This document shows, one piece after another, positions 14,582 through 20,921 of a DNA stretch of 25,451 nt (position 1 is the stretch's first letter; each line of letters begins with the position of its first letter). The stretch lies in the IMG/VR virus record IMGVR_UViG_3300034104_001635, positions 1-25,451 of that record. The stretch is one strand, 5' to 3'. Under the pieces are notes generated by a model, which did no database searches, had not been told where the DNA came from, and saw nothing but the letters and a program-made list of their open reading frames with translations. Source of the DNA: a virus. Position numbers and translations under genes: made by a program.

Positions 14582-15433
14582 TTACCATTGAAACTTCTTG
14601 AGGATGTCGTCCACCTTGGACTTCACACCCATGCGAGCGGTCGAGTCTTCCTTGATGCTCTCAAGGTCTGCCCCTAACATAGTTAGCTCTAGCTGTTTGC
14701 GTGCCTCTTCCAGCTTGGGGTCGTTGGTGATGTTCAGCTTAGTCAGCAATTGGCACAGCTCCAGCGGGTTGCTGATAAGTGAGTCGTGGTAGCGTCGCTT
14801 GTCCTCGCCATCCATGTCGGTCAGTTTCTTCGAGATGGTTGTCAGCTCGGTGTGCAAACGATCCCACGGCTCCCGGCATGCTTCGGCTAGCTTTTGCGTC
14901 TGCTGTTCTTCAAACTCCACCACCAGTTCCTTGAGGTCATCGGCGGGCACGTCGAGGCGGAAGTCCCCGGCCTCGGGCACAGGCTTGACTGAGCGACGAA
15001 ACCCAAACTTCATACGCACATCCTCGATGGGCGGGTAGTCGTCGGCCTTGTACATACTCTGCAACGCAACCGGGGCCTCGGCCACCAGACGTGGGTACTC
15101 GATGTAGAAGTTATCGCACAGCATGTTGAACGTCTGCTCGTGCGCATTCATTGTGGTCTTGTAGTCCATGAACAACCGGGTTGGCAATAAGCGTTCACCC
15201 TTATCAGCCCACGGCAGCGTGTGCTGGTTGTGATACAGGCGTACTCGGGCCGCGAACTTCTCGATGTCTTTGCGTAGCGACGTACCTGCAAACAGGTTCT
15301 TCTTGGTCTGCGATGCGCCATGCACTGCACCTGCGTCGGCATTGACCTTGTCGGTCACCTCCCGGTCGATCTTGGACGCGGGCCACACGCTGATGTTCAG
15401 TTCCACTAACACTGCTGATGCGCTGATACTCAT
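14582..15433 (-). CDS. DUF3150 family protein, 283 aa
   Basis: Recognised by its family-typical opening, S-I-S-A-S-A-V-L-V-E-L-N-I-S-V-W-P-A, and by later landmarks: L-Y-H-N-Q-H-T-L-P-W (about 66-75), G-E-R-L-L-P-T-R-L-F-M-D-Y-K, P-V-P-E-A-G-D-F-R-L-D-V, and D-S-L-I-S-N-P-L-E-L-C. DUF3150 proteins are helical and found in phages beside CobS/MoxR ATPases and CobT/VWA proteins, as here. The biochemical role is not known; a substrate or adaptor for the ATPase is a reasonable inference. GGAG precedes the ATG. A palindrome copy at 14674-14686 lies inside the gene and encodes L-T-M-L. Confidence 0.88.
   Translation of the reverse strand: MSISASAVLVELNISVWPASKIDREVTDKVNADAGAVHGASQTKKNLFAGTSLRKDIEKFAARVRLYHNQHTLPWADKGERLLPTRLFMDYKTTMNAHEQTFNMLCDNFYIEYPRLVAEAPVALQSMYKADDYPPIEDVRMKFGFRRSVKPVPEAGDFRLDVPADDLKELVVEFEEQQTQKLAEACREPWDRLHTELTTISKKLTDMDGEDKRRYHDSLISNPLELCQLLTKLNITNDPKLEEARKQLELTMLGADLESIKEDSTARMGVKSKVDDILKKFQW
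14674..14686. repeat. 13-bp palindrome CTAAC-ATA-GTTAG (perfect), intragenic
   Basis: Inside the DUF3150 gene, read as L-T-M-L. It is the only intragenic copy not in the N-x-V frame. Confidence 0.85.
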
Positions 15434-15434
15434 T

Positions 15435-15659
15435 TCAGTTCTCCGTCTTTATGTTTACTTCCATTGGCACATGCCTACCAGTAAGGCCAGCCATCGTTTG
15501 CAGGATTGCATGGTCGTCACTCTGCGCGGCAATCACCCATGATTGGTTGCGCCCTCGATTCTTGGCGATACCAACGAAGTCGTACCATCTGCGCTCGACA
15601 ACAATGAAGTTACCGAATTTGCCACGCAGGAGCATGTACTTGCTTTTCCGCTTCGCCAT
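15435..15659 (-). CDS. Small basic protein of unknown function, 74 aa
   Basis: A very basic N-terminus (A-K-R-K-S-K-Y-M-L-L-R-G-K-F) is followed by a strand-rich body with W-V-I-A-A-Q-S-D-D-H-A-I-L-Q. It sits between the 76-aa gene and the DUF3150 gene, one base before the DUF3150 start. The ribosome site is a weak GGGGG. No family is recognised; the basic strand-helix pattern could bind nucleic acid or an acidic partner. Confidence 0.75.
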   Translation of the reverse strand: MAKRKSKYMLLRGKFGNFIVVERRWYDFVGIAKNRGRNQSWVIAAQSDDHAILQTMAGLTGRHVPMEVNIKTEN

Positions 15660-15668
15660 GGGTGCCCC

Positions 15669-15681
15669 CTAACAAAGTTAC
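15669..15681. repeat. 13-bp palindrome CTAAC-AAA-GTTAC (one mismatch), over a stop codon
   Basis: Lies in the 18-base gap between two small genes; its right arm contains the TAA stop of the 76-aa gene. Confidence 0.7.
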
Positions 15682-15908
15682 TTCTTCTCGGGCTTACCCG
15701 CCAGCTTTGCCATGTTGAACAGGTCATCGCTGATCAACTCCATCGTGATCTTGGATTCGTTGGGGTACGCATGGAAAGTATTGTCCTTACCGCCGGGGGT
15801 GTACTCCTCCTTCCACGCGTATGCCTTGGAGAGAATCTCGGCGATAGCCACCGCGTCCTTCACCGACAAGGCGAATGTCGAATCCCAGCCCAGCTTTAGC
15901 ACCATCAT
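15678..15908 (-). CDS. Small protein of unknown function, 76 aa
   Basis: Between the metallopeptidase/VWA gene and the 74-aa gene. The ATG at 15906-15908 has AAGGAG upstream, partly overlapping the VWA stop; a second Met follows at once. The protein has one central helix (A-L-S-V-K-D-A-V-A-I-A-E-I-L-S-K-A) and strands ending in K-I-T-M-E-L-I-S-D-D. Its conserved position in the operon suggests a small companion of the ATPase module. Not recognised. Confidence 0.76.
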   Translation of the reverse strand: MMVLKLGWDSTFALSVKDAVAIAEILSKAYAWKEEYTPGGKDNTFHAYPNESKITMELISDDLFNMAKLAGKPEKK

Positions 15909-15918
15909 GCTGCTCTCC

Positions 15919-17127
15919 TTAGTCTTTAATATGGATAGTCTTGCCATTGGTAGCAACCGCATCGCCGCCCCCAACCACACACCACAGAACTTCAGCGGGC
16001 CAGTCGTGCCCCCAATCATTGCCCACGCACCCATCGGTGAGCATGACCACGCACTCGGGCTTGATGTTCTTGTCGTTCAGATACTGCGACACACATGAGG
16101 GGGATGTACCGCCGCCACCGGCTGGCTTGGTCTGGCTAACAATGTTAGTCACGTCCGTGTACTCTTCGTGCGCAGCTACTACGCTGTCCCAATAGATCAA
16201 GTCAATCTGTTCAGGGCTGACCTCCTCGGCAATACCCTTGACCTCAGACAAGAAGTCCGATAACTCACGGATACCAATGGAGCCCGATGTGTCCACACCA
16301 ATGACAATCCGACCCACGCGCTCACCGATCATGCTGGGCATGTAGTACCCACTAGAGAGCATCCGACGATTGACACGCCGCCAGCTACTCTTGTCCTTGT
16401 TGCGGCACACGGACTTGACGAACTCACGCAGGACCTCCCGCCAGTCCACCTTGGGCTGCATCAATTCTTCAAGCTCACGCCCCATGCTGCCCGCCCCCTT
16501 ACCCGCAATCTTTTGATGCGCCATGAGTCCTTGACGGATCGCTTGGTCTACCTCGCGCTCGAGCGTTTCTTTCTCCTCCTCGCTCATGTTCTTGGCACCA
16601 TCCCAGTCGTGGTCGTCCAACCCACCGTCACCACCCTCGTTGCCACTACCACCTTCGTCACCGGGCTCTTGCTCCTGCTTGAGGATGTCGAACACCTGCT
16701 TGGCATTCATGCCGCGAAACTTCTCATTGATCAGACCCATCGGGTCGCCACGTCGAGGACCATCACGCCACACGGGCATCTGGATGGTGCGCCCCTGCGG
16801 GTCGAGGTCCTTGAGTCCGAGGTTGATCACGTAGTCGCACGCCATGTTGGCGAGCTTGTGGTTCTCGTCGTGCAGCTTGCGCCACGTGGTCAGGTGCCGG
16901 TACATCTTGTGCCCACACTCGTGAGCTACTACGAACGCCAGCTCCTGCTCACGTAGCTCCTTGATGAACTTGCGCCCGTACCGCTCGTTGCGGCCATCGG
17001 TGCACGCGGTAGGTATCTTGTCATCGACACTAGTGCGGCCCACCATCATGATCCCCTGCAGCAGGGCGAACTTGGGGTCACGCATCAGGCTGATCTTGGC
17101 CTTCTGAAGTTTGCGTTCCTCTAACAT
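15919..17127 (-). CDS. Metallopeptidase-VWA protein (DUF2201/CobT-like), 402 aa
   Basis: Two domains. The N-terminal part has a zinc metallopeptidase signature H-E-C-G-H (69-73) in V-A-H-E-C-G-H-K-M-Y-R-H, as in DUF2201. An acidic Gly/Asp/Glu-rich linker follows (about 152-195). The C-terminal VWA-like domain has a MIDAS motif D279-T-S-G-S (D-x-S-x-S), a candidate Thr at 341 and D365 in M-L-T-D-G. Such proteins are partners of MoxR-type AAA+ ATPases, as CobT is of CobS. The start was set at the ATG of M-L-E-E-R, because GGAG lies upstream and the ATG is inside a palindrome copy (17121-17133). A perfect copy also lies within the gene at 16136-16148. Confidence 0.92.
   Translation of the reverse strand: MLEERKLQKAKISLMRDPKFALLQGIMMVGRTSVDDKIPTACTDGRNERYGRKFIKELREQELAFVVAHECGHKMYRHLTTWRKLHDENHKLANMACDYVINLGLKDLDPQGRTIQMPVWRDGPRRGDPMGLINEKFRGMNAKQVFDILKQEQEPGDEGGSGNEGGDGGLDDHDWDGAKNMSEEEKETLEREVDQAIRQGLMAHQKIAGKGAGSMGRELEELMQPKVDWREVLREFVKSVCRNKDKSSWRRVNRRMLSSGYYMPSMIGERVGRIVIGVDTSGSIGIRELSDFLSEVKGIAEEVSPEQIDLIYWDSVVAAHEEYTDVTNIVSQTKPAGGGGTSPSCVSQYLNDKNIKPECVVMLTDGCVGNDWGHDWPAEVLWCVVGGGDAVATNGKTIHIKD
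16136..16148. repeat. 13-bp palindrome CTAAC-AAT-GTTAG (perfect), intragenic
   Basis: Inside the metallopeptidase-VWA gene, read as N-I-V in T-N-I-V-S. Confidence 0.86.
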
Positions 17128-17133
17128 AGTTAT
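17121..17133. repeat. 13-bp palindrome CTAAC-ATA-GTTAT (one mismatch), over a start codon
   Basis: On the minus strand the sequence AAGGAGATAACTATGTTAG combines the ribosome site, the motif and the start codon of the VWA gene. Confidence 0.82.
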
Positions 17134-17137
17134 CTCC

Positions 17138-18202
17138 TTACAGTAAGTCTTGGTTCTTGGCAACCCAGTCGGCGAACGCCTTGCAACTGAACGCGATGCC
17201 TTGCTTGCTTGCAGTCTTGGCGATGTTGATAGCGAACACGGCTTGCCACTCAGGCTCGAACCGCTCGAGATATTGCATGAACGGCGCGATGGTGTGCTTG
17301 TCTACCCGGCTGATCGCACCGAACACCGTGATCGCACACGCACCGGGGCTTGTCGGTACCTTGGTGCTGTCGGGGTACTTGATCTGCTGCTCCCACGTAG
17401 GTAGCTGGTCGGCAAACTCGATGTACGCCTGCATATCACGCGCTGCTGCTTCACCTACTGCGCCAGACAGAGCGGCAATCACCGAGTCCGGGTCGTTGAG
17501 CTTGCGGGTCCTAACAATGTTAGAGGCGGTCTCGAGCGAGCGCGGCGATACAAACGAGGCTTGCGGCTTGCGCGGGTTGTAGATGTACGGGTTGTCACCC
17601 TGCGCCGCATCGGTGTAGCTTGCCAGAGCATGGGGAAACTGATTGACCCACGCACACACCTCGGGCTCGATGCCATGAGGCACCGCCCACTCAAGCCACT
17701 GCTCGGATGTGGGTTTGCTTATCGTCACCGACACCACGCGGTTCAAGCTGTGCGCCTTCAAGCTGTCGCCCACGCCGTCCGTGGTCAGGTTACCCGTCAT
17801 GAACACAACCGTATCGTTGAGTATGGGCAAGTCACCGAGGCGCGGGTTCGCCTTCTCGAGCATGGGGTGCAGCATGTTCTTGACCGGGTCGGCACCCTTA
17901 CTGAACTCATCGAGCATGATGACTAGGGGCTTACCGAGGTGCACCTTGAAGCGGGCATTCGGGTAGTAGCGCGTGGTCTTGGTTTCGTGGTCAATCACGG
18001 GCATCGCAATGTCGCCCAAGTCCATGTTCGGCACGTCGATGTATGCGTAGTCATACCCTAGTTGGGATGCGATTGACTCCAGCAGGGAGGACTTGCCGAT
18101 ACCCGGCTCACCCCGCAGCATGAAGCGGGTGGTGGGGTTGGTGACAATCAGCGTTGCCGCTTGCTTGAGCGTGATGCTCTTGCCGAATTGAATCTCTGCC
18201 AT
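17138..18202 (-). CDS. MoxR/CobS-type AAA+ ATPase, 354 aa
   Basis: A single AAA+ domain. Walker A is G-E-P-G-I-G-K-S-S (31-39), Walker B V-I-M-L-D-E (94-99), sensor 1 is T-G-N-L-T near 136-140, and a candidate arginine finger is R155 in S-L-N-R. MoxR-type enzymes are hexameric remodellers that work with VWA proteins; the VWA/metallopeptidase gene begins 11 bases downstream. It is the first gene after the promoter at 18287-18315 and has GAGGAG before ATG. The 85-base leader contains a perfect palindrome copy. A copy inside the gene (17511-17523) encodes N-I-V. The role in the phage is unknown; remodelling of a host or phage complex is likely. Confidence 0.93.
   Translation of the reverse strand: MAEIQFGKSITLKQAATLIVTNPTTRFMLRGEPGIGKSSLLESIASQLGYDYAYIDVPNMDLGDIAMPVIDHETKTTRYYPNARFKVHLGKPLVIMLDEFSKGADPVKNMLHPMLEKANPRLGDLPILNDTVVFMTGNLTTDGVGDSLKAHSLNRVVSVTISKPTSEQWLEWAVPHGIEPEVCAWVNQFPHALASYTDAAQGDNPYIYNPRKPQASFVSPRSLETASNIVRTRKLNDPDSVIAALSGAVGEAAARDMQAYIEFADQLPTWEQQIKYPDSTKVPTSPGACAITVFGAISRVDKHTIAPFMQYLERFEPEWQAVFAINIAKTASKQGIAFSCKAFADWVAKNQDLL
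17511..17523. repeat. 13-bp palindrome CTAAC-AAT-GTTAG (perfect), intragenic
   Basis: Inside the AAA+ ATPase gene, read as N-I-V in S-N-I-V-R. Confidence 0.86.
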
Positions 18203-18234
18203 GATCTAACTCCTCGAACTTTCTGATGGGATGC

Positions 18235-18247
18235 CTAACATAGTTAG
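18235..18247. repeat. 13-bp palindrome CTAAC-ATA-GTTAG (perfect, extends to 17 bp), in leader
   Basis: The symmetry extends to 18233-18249 (GCCTAAC-ATA-GTTAGGC). It lies about 35 bases after the predicted transcription start of the AAA+ operon, between promoter and gene. Confidence 0.9.
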
Positions 18248-18286
18248 GCGGGTTTGCTGGGAGGCATTTCCCCCCAACGAATCTAT

Positions 18287-18315
18287 ATTGTACCACAGTT
18301 AAGTGGTATTGTCAA
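18287..18315 (-). promoter_or_regulatory. Strong sigma70-type promoter for the MoxR-VWA operon
   Basis: TTGACA (18310-18315), a 17-base spacer and TACAAT (18287-18292) on the minus strand, with the shared TGTGGTACAATATA core. The -35 box includes the stop codon of the 73-aa gene upstream. The leader begins with G-runs and C-runs that could fold (about 18254-18277), followed by the palindrome. Confidence 0.88.
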
Positions 18316-18533
18316 GCTCTTTTGTCCTCGGCCCAGACAAGATCGAACACAGACGGGTAGTACTCACCGCCCTTCACATACACCCGGCCCGTTGACCCCG
18401 GCTTGTGTGGCGGCTCTCCTCCTACTACAGTCTCAGCTTCCCCCCGGAAGTCCAGCACCACGTCGTCAACACTCACAACCTTACCCGTACGTGCGTGTAT
18501 GAGAACCAAACCGTCTTTTTTAACTTCGCTCAT
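18312..18533 (-). CDS. Small protein of unknown function, 73 aa
   Basis: Beta-rich, with G-L-V-L-I-H-A-R-T-G-K-V-V-S-V-D-D-V-V-L-D-F-R-G, then a Gly/Pro-rich turn (G-G-E-P-P-H-K-P-G-S-T-G-R-V-Y-V). This looks like a small barrel. The ATG overlaps the preceding stop as ATGA and has AAGGAG close by. It is the last gene of the operon starting at 20417; its stop codon is part of the -35 box of the next promoter. Function unknown. Confidence 0.78.
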   Translation of the reverse strand: MSEVKKDGLVLIHARTGKVVSVDDVVLDFRGEAETVVGGEPPHKPGSTGRVYVKGGEYYPSVFDLVWAEDKRA

Positions 18534-19528
18534 TTGCTTTCTCCTTCGATGATCCAACCCAGATACGCGGGGTTGGGGGTTTTGTTGGCCGTCAACTCGA
18601 CGATCTTGAGTACTTCTCTTGCGCACGCCATCATCAAGACGCAGTCGAACTTGTTTAGCGCGGTCTCCACGTGACATATGAGCGGGGTGTCGAGCGCGGA
18701 GTGCTCTCTGTCTACCTTGTCTCCCAGCAGCAGGGCCAGCGTTGCCTTGTAGTAGTTGGCATGCCGCGCCTCCTCGGACTGCGTGGGGTCGATCAACTTG
18801 AGCAGCAGGGCTTCTTGCGCGGGGCGGTACTTGAGTACTTTGTCGCGGTTCCAGCTGTTGGTGGTAGCAGTACTGCCCAGTTGCGACAGACTGAGCACCG
18901 CCACGCCGTCGGCGAACCCACCAAGCACCGCGTCTACTTCTTCTTTGTACACGGCGATGGCGGCGTTGCCGCTTGTGCGTAGGCTGCCGTACTTTGTCTG
19001 TATGACCAGCTCGGAGCGCAGCTTGATGAAGTTCTCAAAGTAGGCCCGAAACCCTGCGTACCTGCGCCTAACATTGTTAGCGGCCTTGCGGTTCATGCAG
19101 TAGCCCATCACCGGCTTGGTGGCTTGGAACTTGAACGCGCTGGTTTCGCCGGGCACAAGCACGACTTCGCCCTTGCTGGGCATGAACTGCATCTGCCCTG
19201 CTACCTCCAGCTTGGTGTTACCCCGCCAACCACTAGCTCGCACCCCTCGCAAGACTGCGCTGATGAACTCGTGCGTAGAGTTGGTCACCCACGTGCCGTT
19301 CGTAAGCACGACTGTGCTGTCGGGCAGATAAGTAATCACCGGCGTCTGGTGCAGCACCAGCTCGACATTGCCCCCAACCATACGCAGCCAGTAGGTATGG
19401 TGGTCACGCCGCCGACCGAGCGGTCTACGGTTATCACTACCTCGAATTGGCTTGGTGTCTTCGTACTTCTTAACCGCCTCGGCATAGTTATCTAGGTAGG
19501 GCAGGTATCTTGCGCTTGCGTATCCCAT
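18530..19528 (-). CDS. Protein of unknown function, 332 aa
   Basis: The largest unidentified gene of the window. The N-terminal half is strand-rich, with N-V-E-L-V-L-H-Q-T-P-V-I-T-Y-L and S-T-V-V-L-T-N-G-T-W-V, preceded by a very basic G-R-R-R-D-H-H-T-Y-W. The centre has N-N-V-R-R-R-Y-A-G-F-R-A-Y-F, and the C-terminal part is helical with Cys/Met (C-V-L-M-M-A-C-A-R-E-V). There is no catalytic signature, signal peptide or transmembrane helix. A weak AAAGG site precedes the ATG. A perfect palindrome copy lies inside (19068-19080). Co-transcribed with small proteins; not assignable. Confidence 0.8.
   Translation of the reverse strand: MGYASARYLPYLDNYAEAVKKYEDTKPIRGSDNRRPLGRRRDHHTYWLRMVGGNVELVLHQTPVITYLPDSTVVLTNGTWVTNSTHEFISAVLRGVRASGWRGNTKLEVAGQMQFMPSKGEVVLVPGETSAFKFQATKPVMGYCMNRKAANNVRRRYAGFRAYFENFIKLRSELVIQTKYGSLRTSGNAAIAVYKEEVDAVLGGFADGVAVLSLSQLGSTATTNSWNRDKVLKYRPAQEALLLKLIDPTQSEEARHANYYKATLALLLGDKVDREHSALDTPLICHVETALNKFDCVLMMACAREVLKIVELTANKTPNPAYLGWIIEGESK
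19068..19080. repeat. 13-bp palindrome CTAAC-ATT-GTTAG (perfect), intragenic
   Basis: Inside the 332-aa gene, read as N-N-V. Confidence 0.86.
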
Positions 19529-19567
19529 GATTGCCTTTCGTTTGGTTGTATATACTATCTTCGTGAG

Positions 19568-19729
19568 CTAGCTCATATTGCGCAGAGCGTATGCTTTGAT
19601 ACGCTTTAGCGTTGGGAACCTAGCTACAAACTTCTGTTTCGCCGCCGTCATTGACTTGGCCTCGAATGTCTCGCACATCCAGCAGCCGAACCGATTAGAA
19701 AACCCGGTTACGTAATACCTGCATAACAT
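19568..19729 (-). CDS. Small basic protein of unknown function, 53 aa
   Basis: A short gene supported by AGGAGCTAACAATG at its start: a strong ribosome site, a palindrome copy and the start codon together, as in two larger genes. The upstream TAA stop lies two bases before its ATG. The protein is basic, with aromatic residues near the front (C-R-Y-Y-V-T-G-F), a C-W-M-C pair, and a helix ending in F-P-T-L-K-R-I-K-A-Y-A-L-R. The two CxxC-like residues alone are not a zinc site. Function unknown. Confidence 0.72.
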   Translation of the reverse strand: MLCRYYVTGFSNRFGCWMCETFEAKSMTAAKQKFVARFPTLKRIKAYALRNMS

Positions 19730-19735
19730 TGTTAG
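19723..19735. repeat. 13-bp palindrome ATAAC-ATT-GTTAG (one mismatch), over a stop/start junction
   Basis: Covers both the TAA stop of the 55-aa gene (19732-19734) and the ATG of the 53-aa gene (19727-19729). Confidence 0.82.
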
Positions 19736-19899
19736 CTCCTACTGAAGTTGTCCAGTTGCTTGTCGTACTCGGCACGCTCGTACTCCTCTAGCAGTTGCTG
19801 ATCTCGCGCGGCGTCGTTTTGCTCCTCGGCGTAGTAGGAGATGATCCCCTCGGCCTCCTCCCACGTGTAGCCCTCGTCGATTAGTTTGTATCGGTTCAT
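19732..19899 (-). CDS. Small acidic protein of unknown function, 55 aa
   Basis: Very acidic and helical, rich in Glu, Tyr and Gln, with Y-T-W-E-E-A-E-G-I-I-S-Y-Y-A-E-E-Q and Q-Q-L-L-E-E-Y-E-R-A-E-Y. The ATG at 19897-19899 overlaps the previous stop as ATGA. Its last codons provide the AGGAG ribosome site of the next gene, and its TAA lies in the palindrome. Small acidic proteins of phages often act as DNA mimics or host-protein binders; that is only a possibility here. Confidence 0.74.
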   Translation of the reverse strand: MNRYKLIDEGYTWEEAEGIISYYAEEQNDAARDQQLLEEYERAEYDKQLDNFSRS

Positions 19900-20069
19900 T
19901 TCGCACCCCCAATTTCTTCGATGGATTCAACATCCCACGATGCGTCATCGTTCACCGGGTCAAAGTTAACGCCCTTCCATGCAAGCTCCTCGGCTTGGCT
20001 TGCGCTCTCTGCCTCTACAGTCAGCACGATGAAACTCGTGCGGCGCAGCTCAACTTCATATGTCTTCAT
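19896..20069 (-). CDS. Small alpha/beta protein of unknown function, 57 aa
   Basis: The pattern strand (K-T-Y-E-V-E-L), strand (F-I-V-L-T-V-E-A-E-S), helix (A-S-Q-A-E-E-L-A-W-K-G) and an acidic C-terminal strand (W-D-V-E-S-I-E-E-I) is common in tiny phage proteins of the DpnD/PcfM-like shape. The ATG at 20067-20069 has GGAG about nine bases upstream; an in-frame ATG 14 codons earlier overlaps the neighbouring gene. A palindrome copy lies directly upstream. No function is known. Confidence 0.78.
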   Translation of the reverse strand: MKTYEVELRRTSFIVLTVEAESASQAEELAWKGVNFDPVNDDASWDVESIEEIGGAK

Positions 20070-20082
20070 TTCGTACTCTCCT

Positions 20083-20095
20083 ATAACATTGTTAG
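20083..20095. repeat. 13-bp palindrome ATAAC-ATT-GTTAG (one mismatch), intergenic
   Basis: In the 29-base gap between the 28-aa and 57-aa genes, just upstream of the GGAG site. Confidence 0.8.
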
Positions 20096-20098
20096 TCT

Positions 20099-20185
20099 TC
20101 AGGGTCTCCACACCAGCACATCGAGCATCACGACGATGATTGCCAGCAGGAACACAACGCGTTCTAGTTTCTCGGCTCTGGTCAT
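20099..20185 (-). CDS. Tiny single-pass membrane protein, 28 aa
   Basis: A very short gene with AGGAG seven bases before ATG (20183-20185) and only one base after the stop of the preceding gene. A charged N-terminus (T-R-A-E-K-L-E-R) is followed by a hydrophobic helix V-V-F-L-L-A-I-I-V-V-M-L-D-V-L-V-W, so a small inner-membrane peptide is predicted. One Asp lies within the helix. It resembles in layout the 34-aa membrane gene at 13353-13457. Not detectable by usual length cut-offs; support is ribosome site, spacing and composition. Confidence 0.65.
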   Translation of the reverse strand: MTRAEKLERVVFLLAIIVVMLDVLVWRP

Positions 20186-20186
20186 A

Positions 20187-20417
20187 TCAGCTCCTGATGT
20201 GCTTCTGGTTAGTCTGCTTGAGCGTTAGGTGTGCTGAAGTAGGCGTTACATACTGATAGTTGCCCTTGGTGTACTCCTGTATCACGCACCAGCTTGCACG
20301 CTCGGTACGGGCACGGTCTTCACCGCAGAACAGACAGGTGCGGTAGCCGAGGTAGGCACGCTCGGCGGGGAAGTCATCACCGCAGTCAACGCAGGTGCTC
20401 CAGTCAAGGTTGGTCAT
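20187..20417 (-). CDS. Small zinc-finger protein, 76 aa
   Basis: First gene after the promoter at 20496-20524. Two pairs, C9-x2-C12-G and C28-x2-C31-G, form a zinc finger of the general type seen in DksA/TraR-like and other phage zinc proteins; the acidic tip typical of DksA is not clear. The second half is polar, with a beta segment (Y-Q-Y-V-T-P-T-S-A-H-L-T-L). The ribosome site GAGGTGAT is an unusually long match to the 16S rRNA end, six bases before ATG. A palindrome copy sits in its leader, just upstream of that site. Confidence 0.8.
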   Translation of the reverse strand: MTNLDWSTCVDCGDDFPAERAYLGYRTCLFCGEDRARTERASWCVIQEYTKGNYQYVTPTSAHLTLKQTNQKHIRS

Positions 20418-20430
20418 TCTCTAATCACCT

Positions 20431-20443
20431 CTAACATTGTTAG
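20431..20443. repeat. 13-bp palindrome CTAAC-ATT-GTTAG (perfect), in leader
   Basis: Lies about 50 bases after the predicted start of transcription and overlaps the upstream edge of the GAGGTGAT ribosome site of the zinc-finger gene. Confidence 0.9.
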
Positions 20444-20495
20444 CCCGGGGTCGGTGGGCTGGGGGCCGTGGTGGGATTCTTCCCAGCCAACCTAT

Positions 20496-20524
20496 ATTAT
20501 ACCACAATGTTATACCATAGTCAA
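20496..20524 (-). promoter_or_regulatory. Strong sigma70-type promoter for the small-protein operon
   Basis: TTGACT (20519-20524), a 17-base spacer and a perfect TATAAT (20496-20501) on the minus strand, with the shared TGTGGTATAATATA core. The leader (about 70 bases) can fold: GGCTGGG near the 5' end pairs with CCCAGCC, and an inner GGGA pairs with TCCC. Confidence 0.9.
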
Positions 20525-20574
20525 GCGGATTGGTCTGGGCAGGGACAAAAGTTGGGGCGGCGCAGGGGGCAGGG

Positions 20575-20586
20575 TGTTACGAAATT
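20575..20586 (-). repeat. Iteron-like AATTTCGTAACA, copy 1 (minus orientation)
   Basis: Exact 12-base match, inverted, to the copy at 20812-20823. Confidence 0.55.
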
Positions 20587-20605
20587 GGAGGGGGTGATGT
20601 GATGA

Positions 20606-20617
20606 AATTTTGTAACG
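20606..20617 (+). repeat. Iteron-like AATTTTGTAACG, copy 2
   Basis: Differs from the consensus AATTTCGTAACA at two positions. Confidence 0.5.
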
Positions 20618-20811
20618 ATTGGCGTGAACGTAACACGGAAACGTAACATTGTAAGTTGTTGATTTAAAAGAAAAAAAAGGCAAAAACTGTGTGTAATGTT
20701 ATAAAGTTATAGTTTTTAGAACTATATGAATGAGGTTCCTAAAAATTGGTGTGGTACGAATTGCGCTTGGCGTCTTGTTTTGCCCTGCAGGATCGACCCC
20801 CATTTGTCTAA

Positions 20812-20823
20812 AATTTCGTAACA
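20812..20823 (+). repeat. Iteron-like AATTTCGTAACA, copy 3
   Basis: Reference copy. It is followed by ATATAACAAT, a partial half of the palindrome. Confidence 0.55.
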
Positions 20824-20881
20824 TATAACAATCTAGCATCCATGCGGGTTTGCGGCTACCACTGTATGTAACAACAGCCGA

Positions 20882-20893
20882 TTTTTCGTAACA
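20882..20893 (+). repeat. Iteron-like TTTTTCGTAACA, copy 4
   Basis: Ten of twelve bases match the consensus. Spaced 70 bases from copy 3. Confidence 0.5.
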
Positions 20894-20908
20894 ACCCGGC
20901 TAAGTTAT

Positions 20909-20921
20909 ATAACAATGTTAG
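20909..20921. repeat. 13-bp palindrome ATAAC-AAT-GTTAG (one mismatch), control region
   Basis: Its last base is the first base of direct-repeat copy 1. Confidence 0.8.

Noticed and set aside
19739-19948. A 69-codon minus-strand frame rich in Arg/Gly
   Set aside because: It is a shifted frame of the 55-aa and 57-aa genes, which fit the ATGA overlaps and ribosome sites.
20750-20760. TGTGGTACGAA on the plus strand, like the promoter core
   Set aside because: There is no acceptable -35 box 16-18 bases upstream and the -10 is poor.
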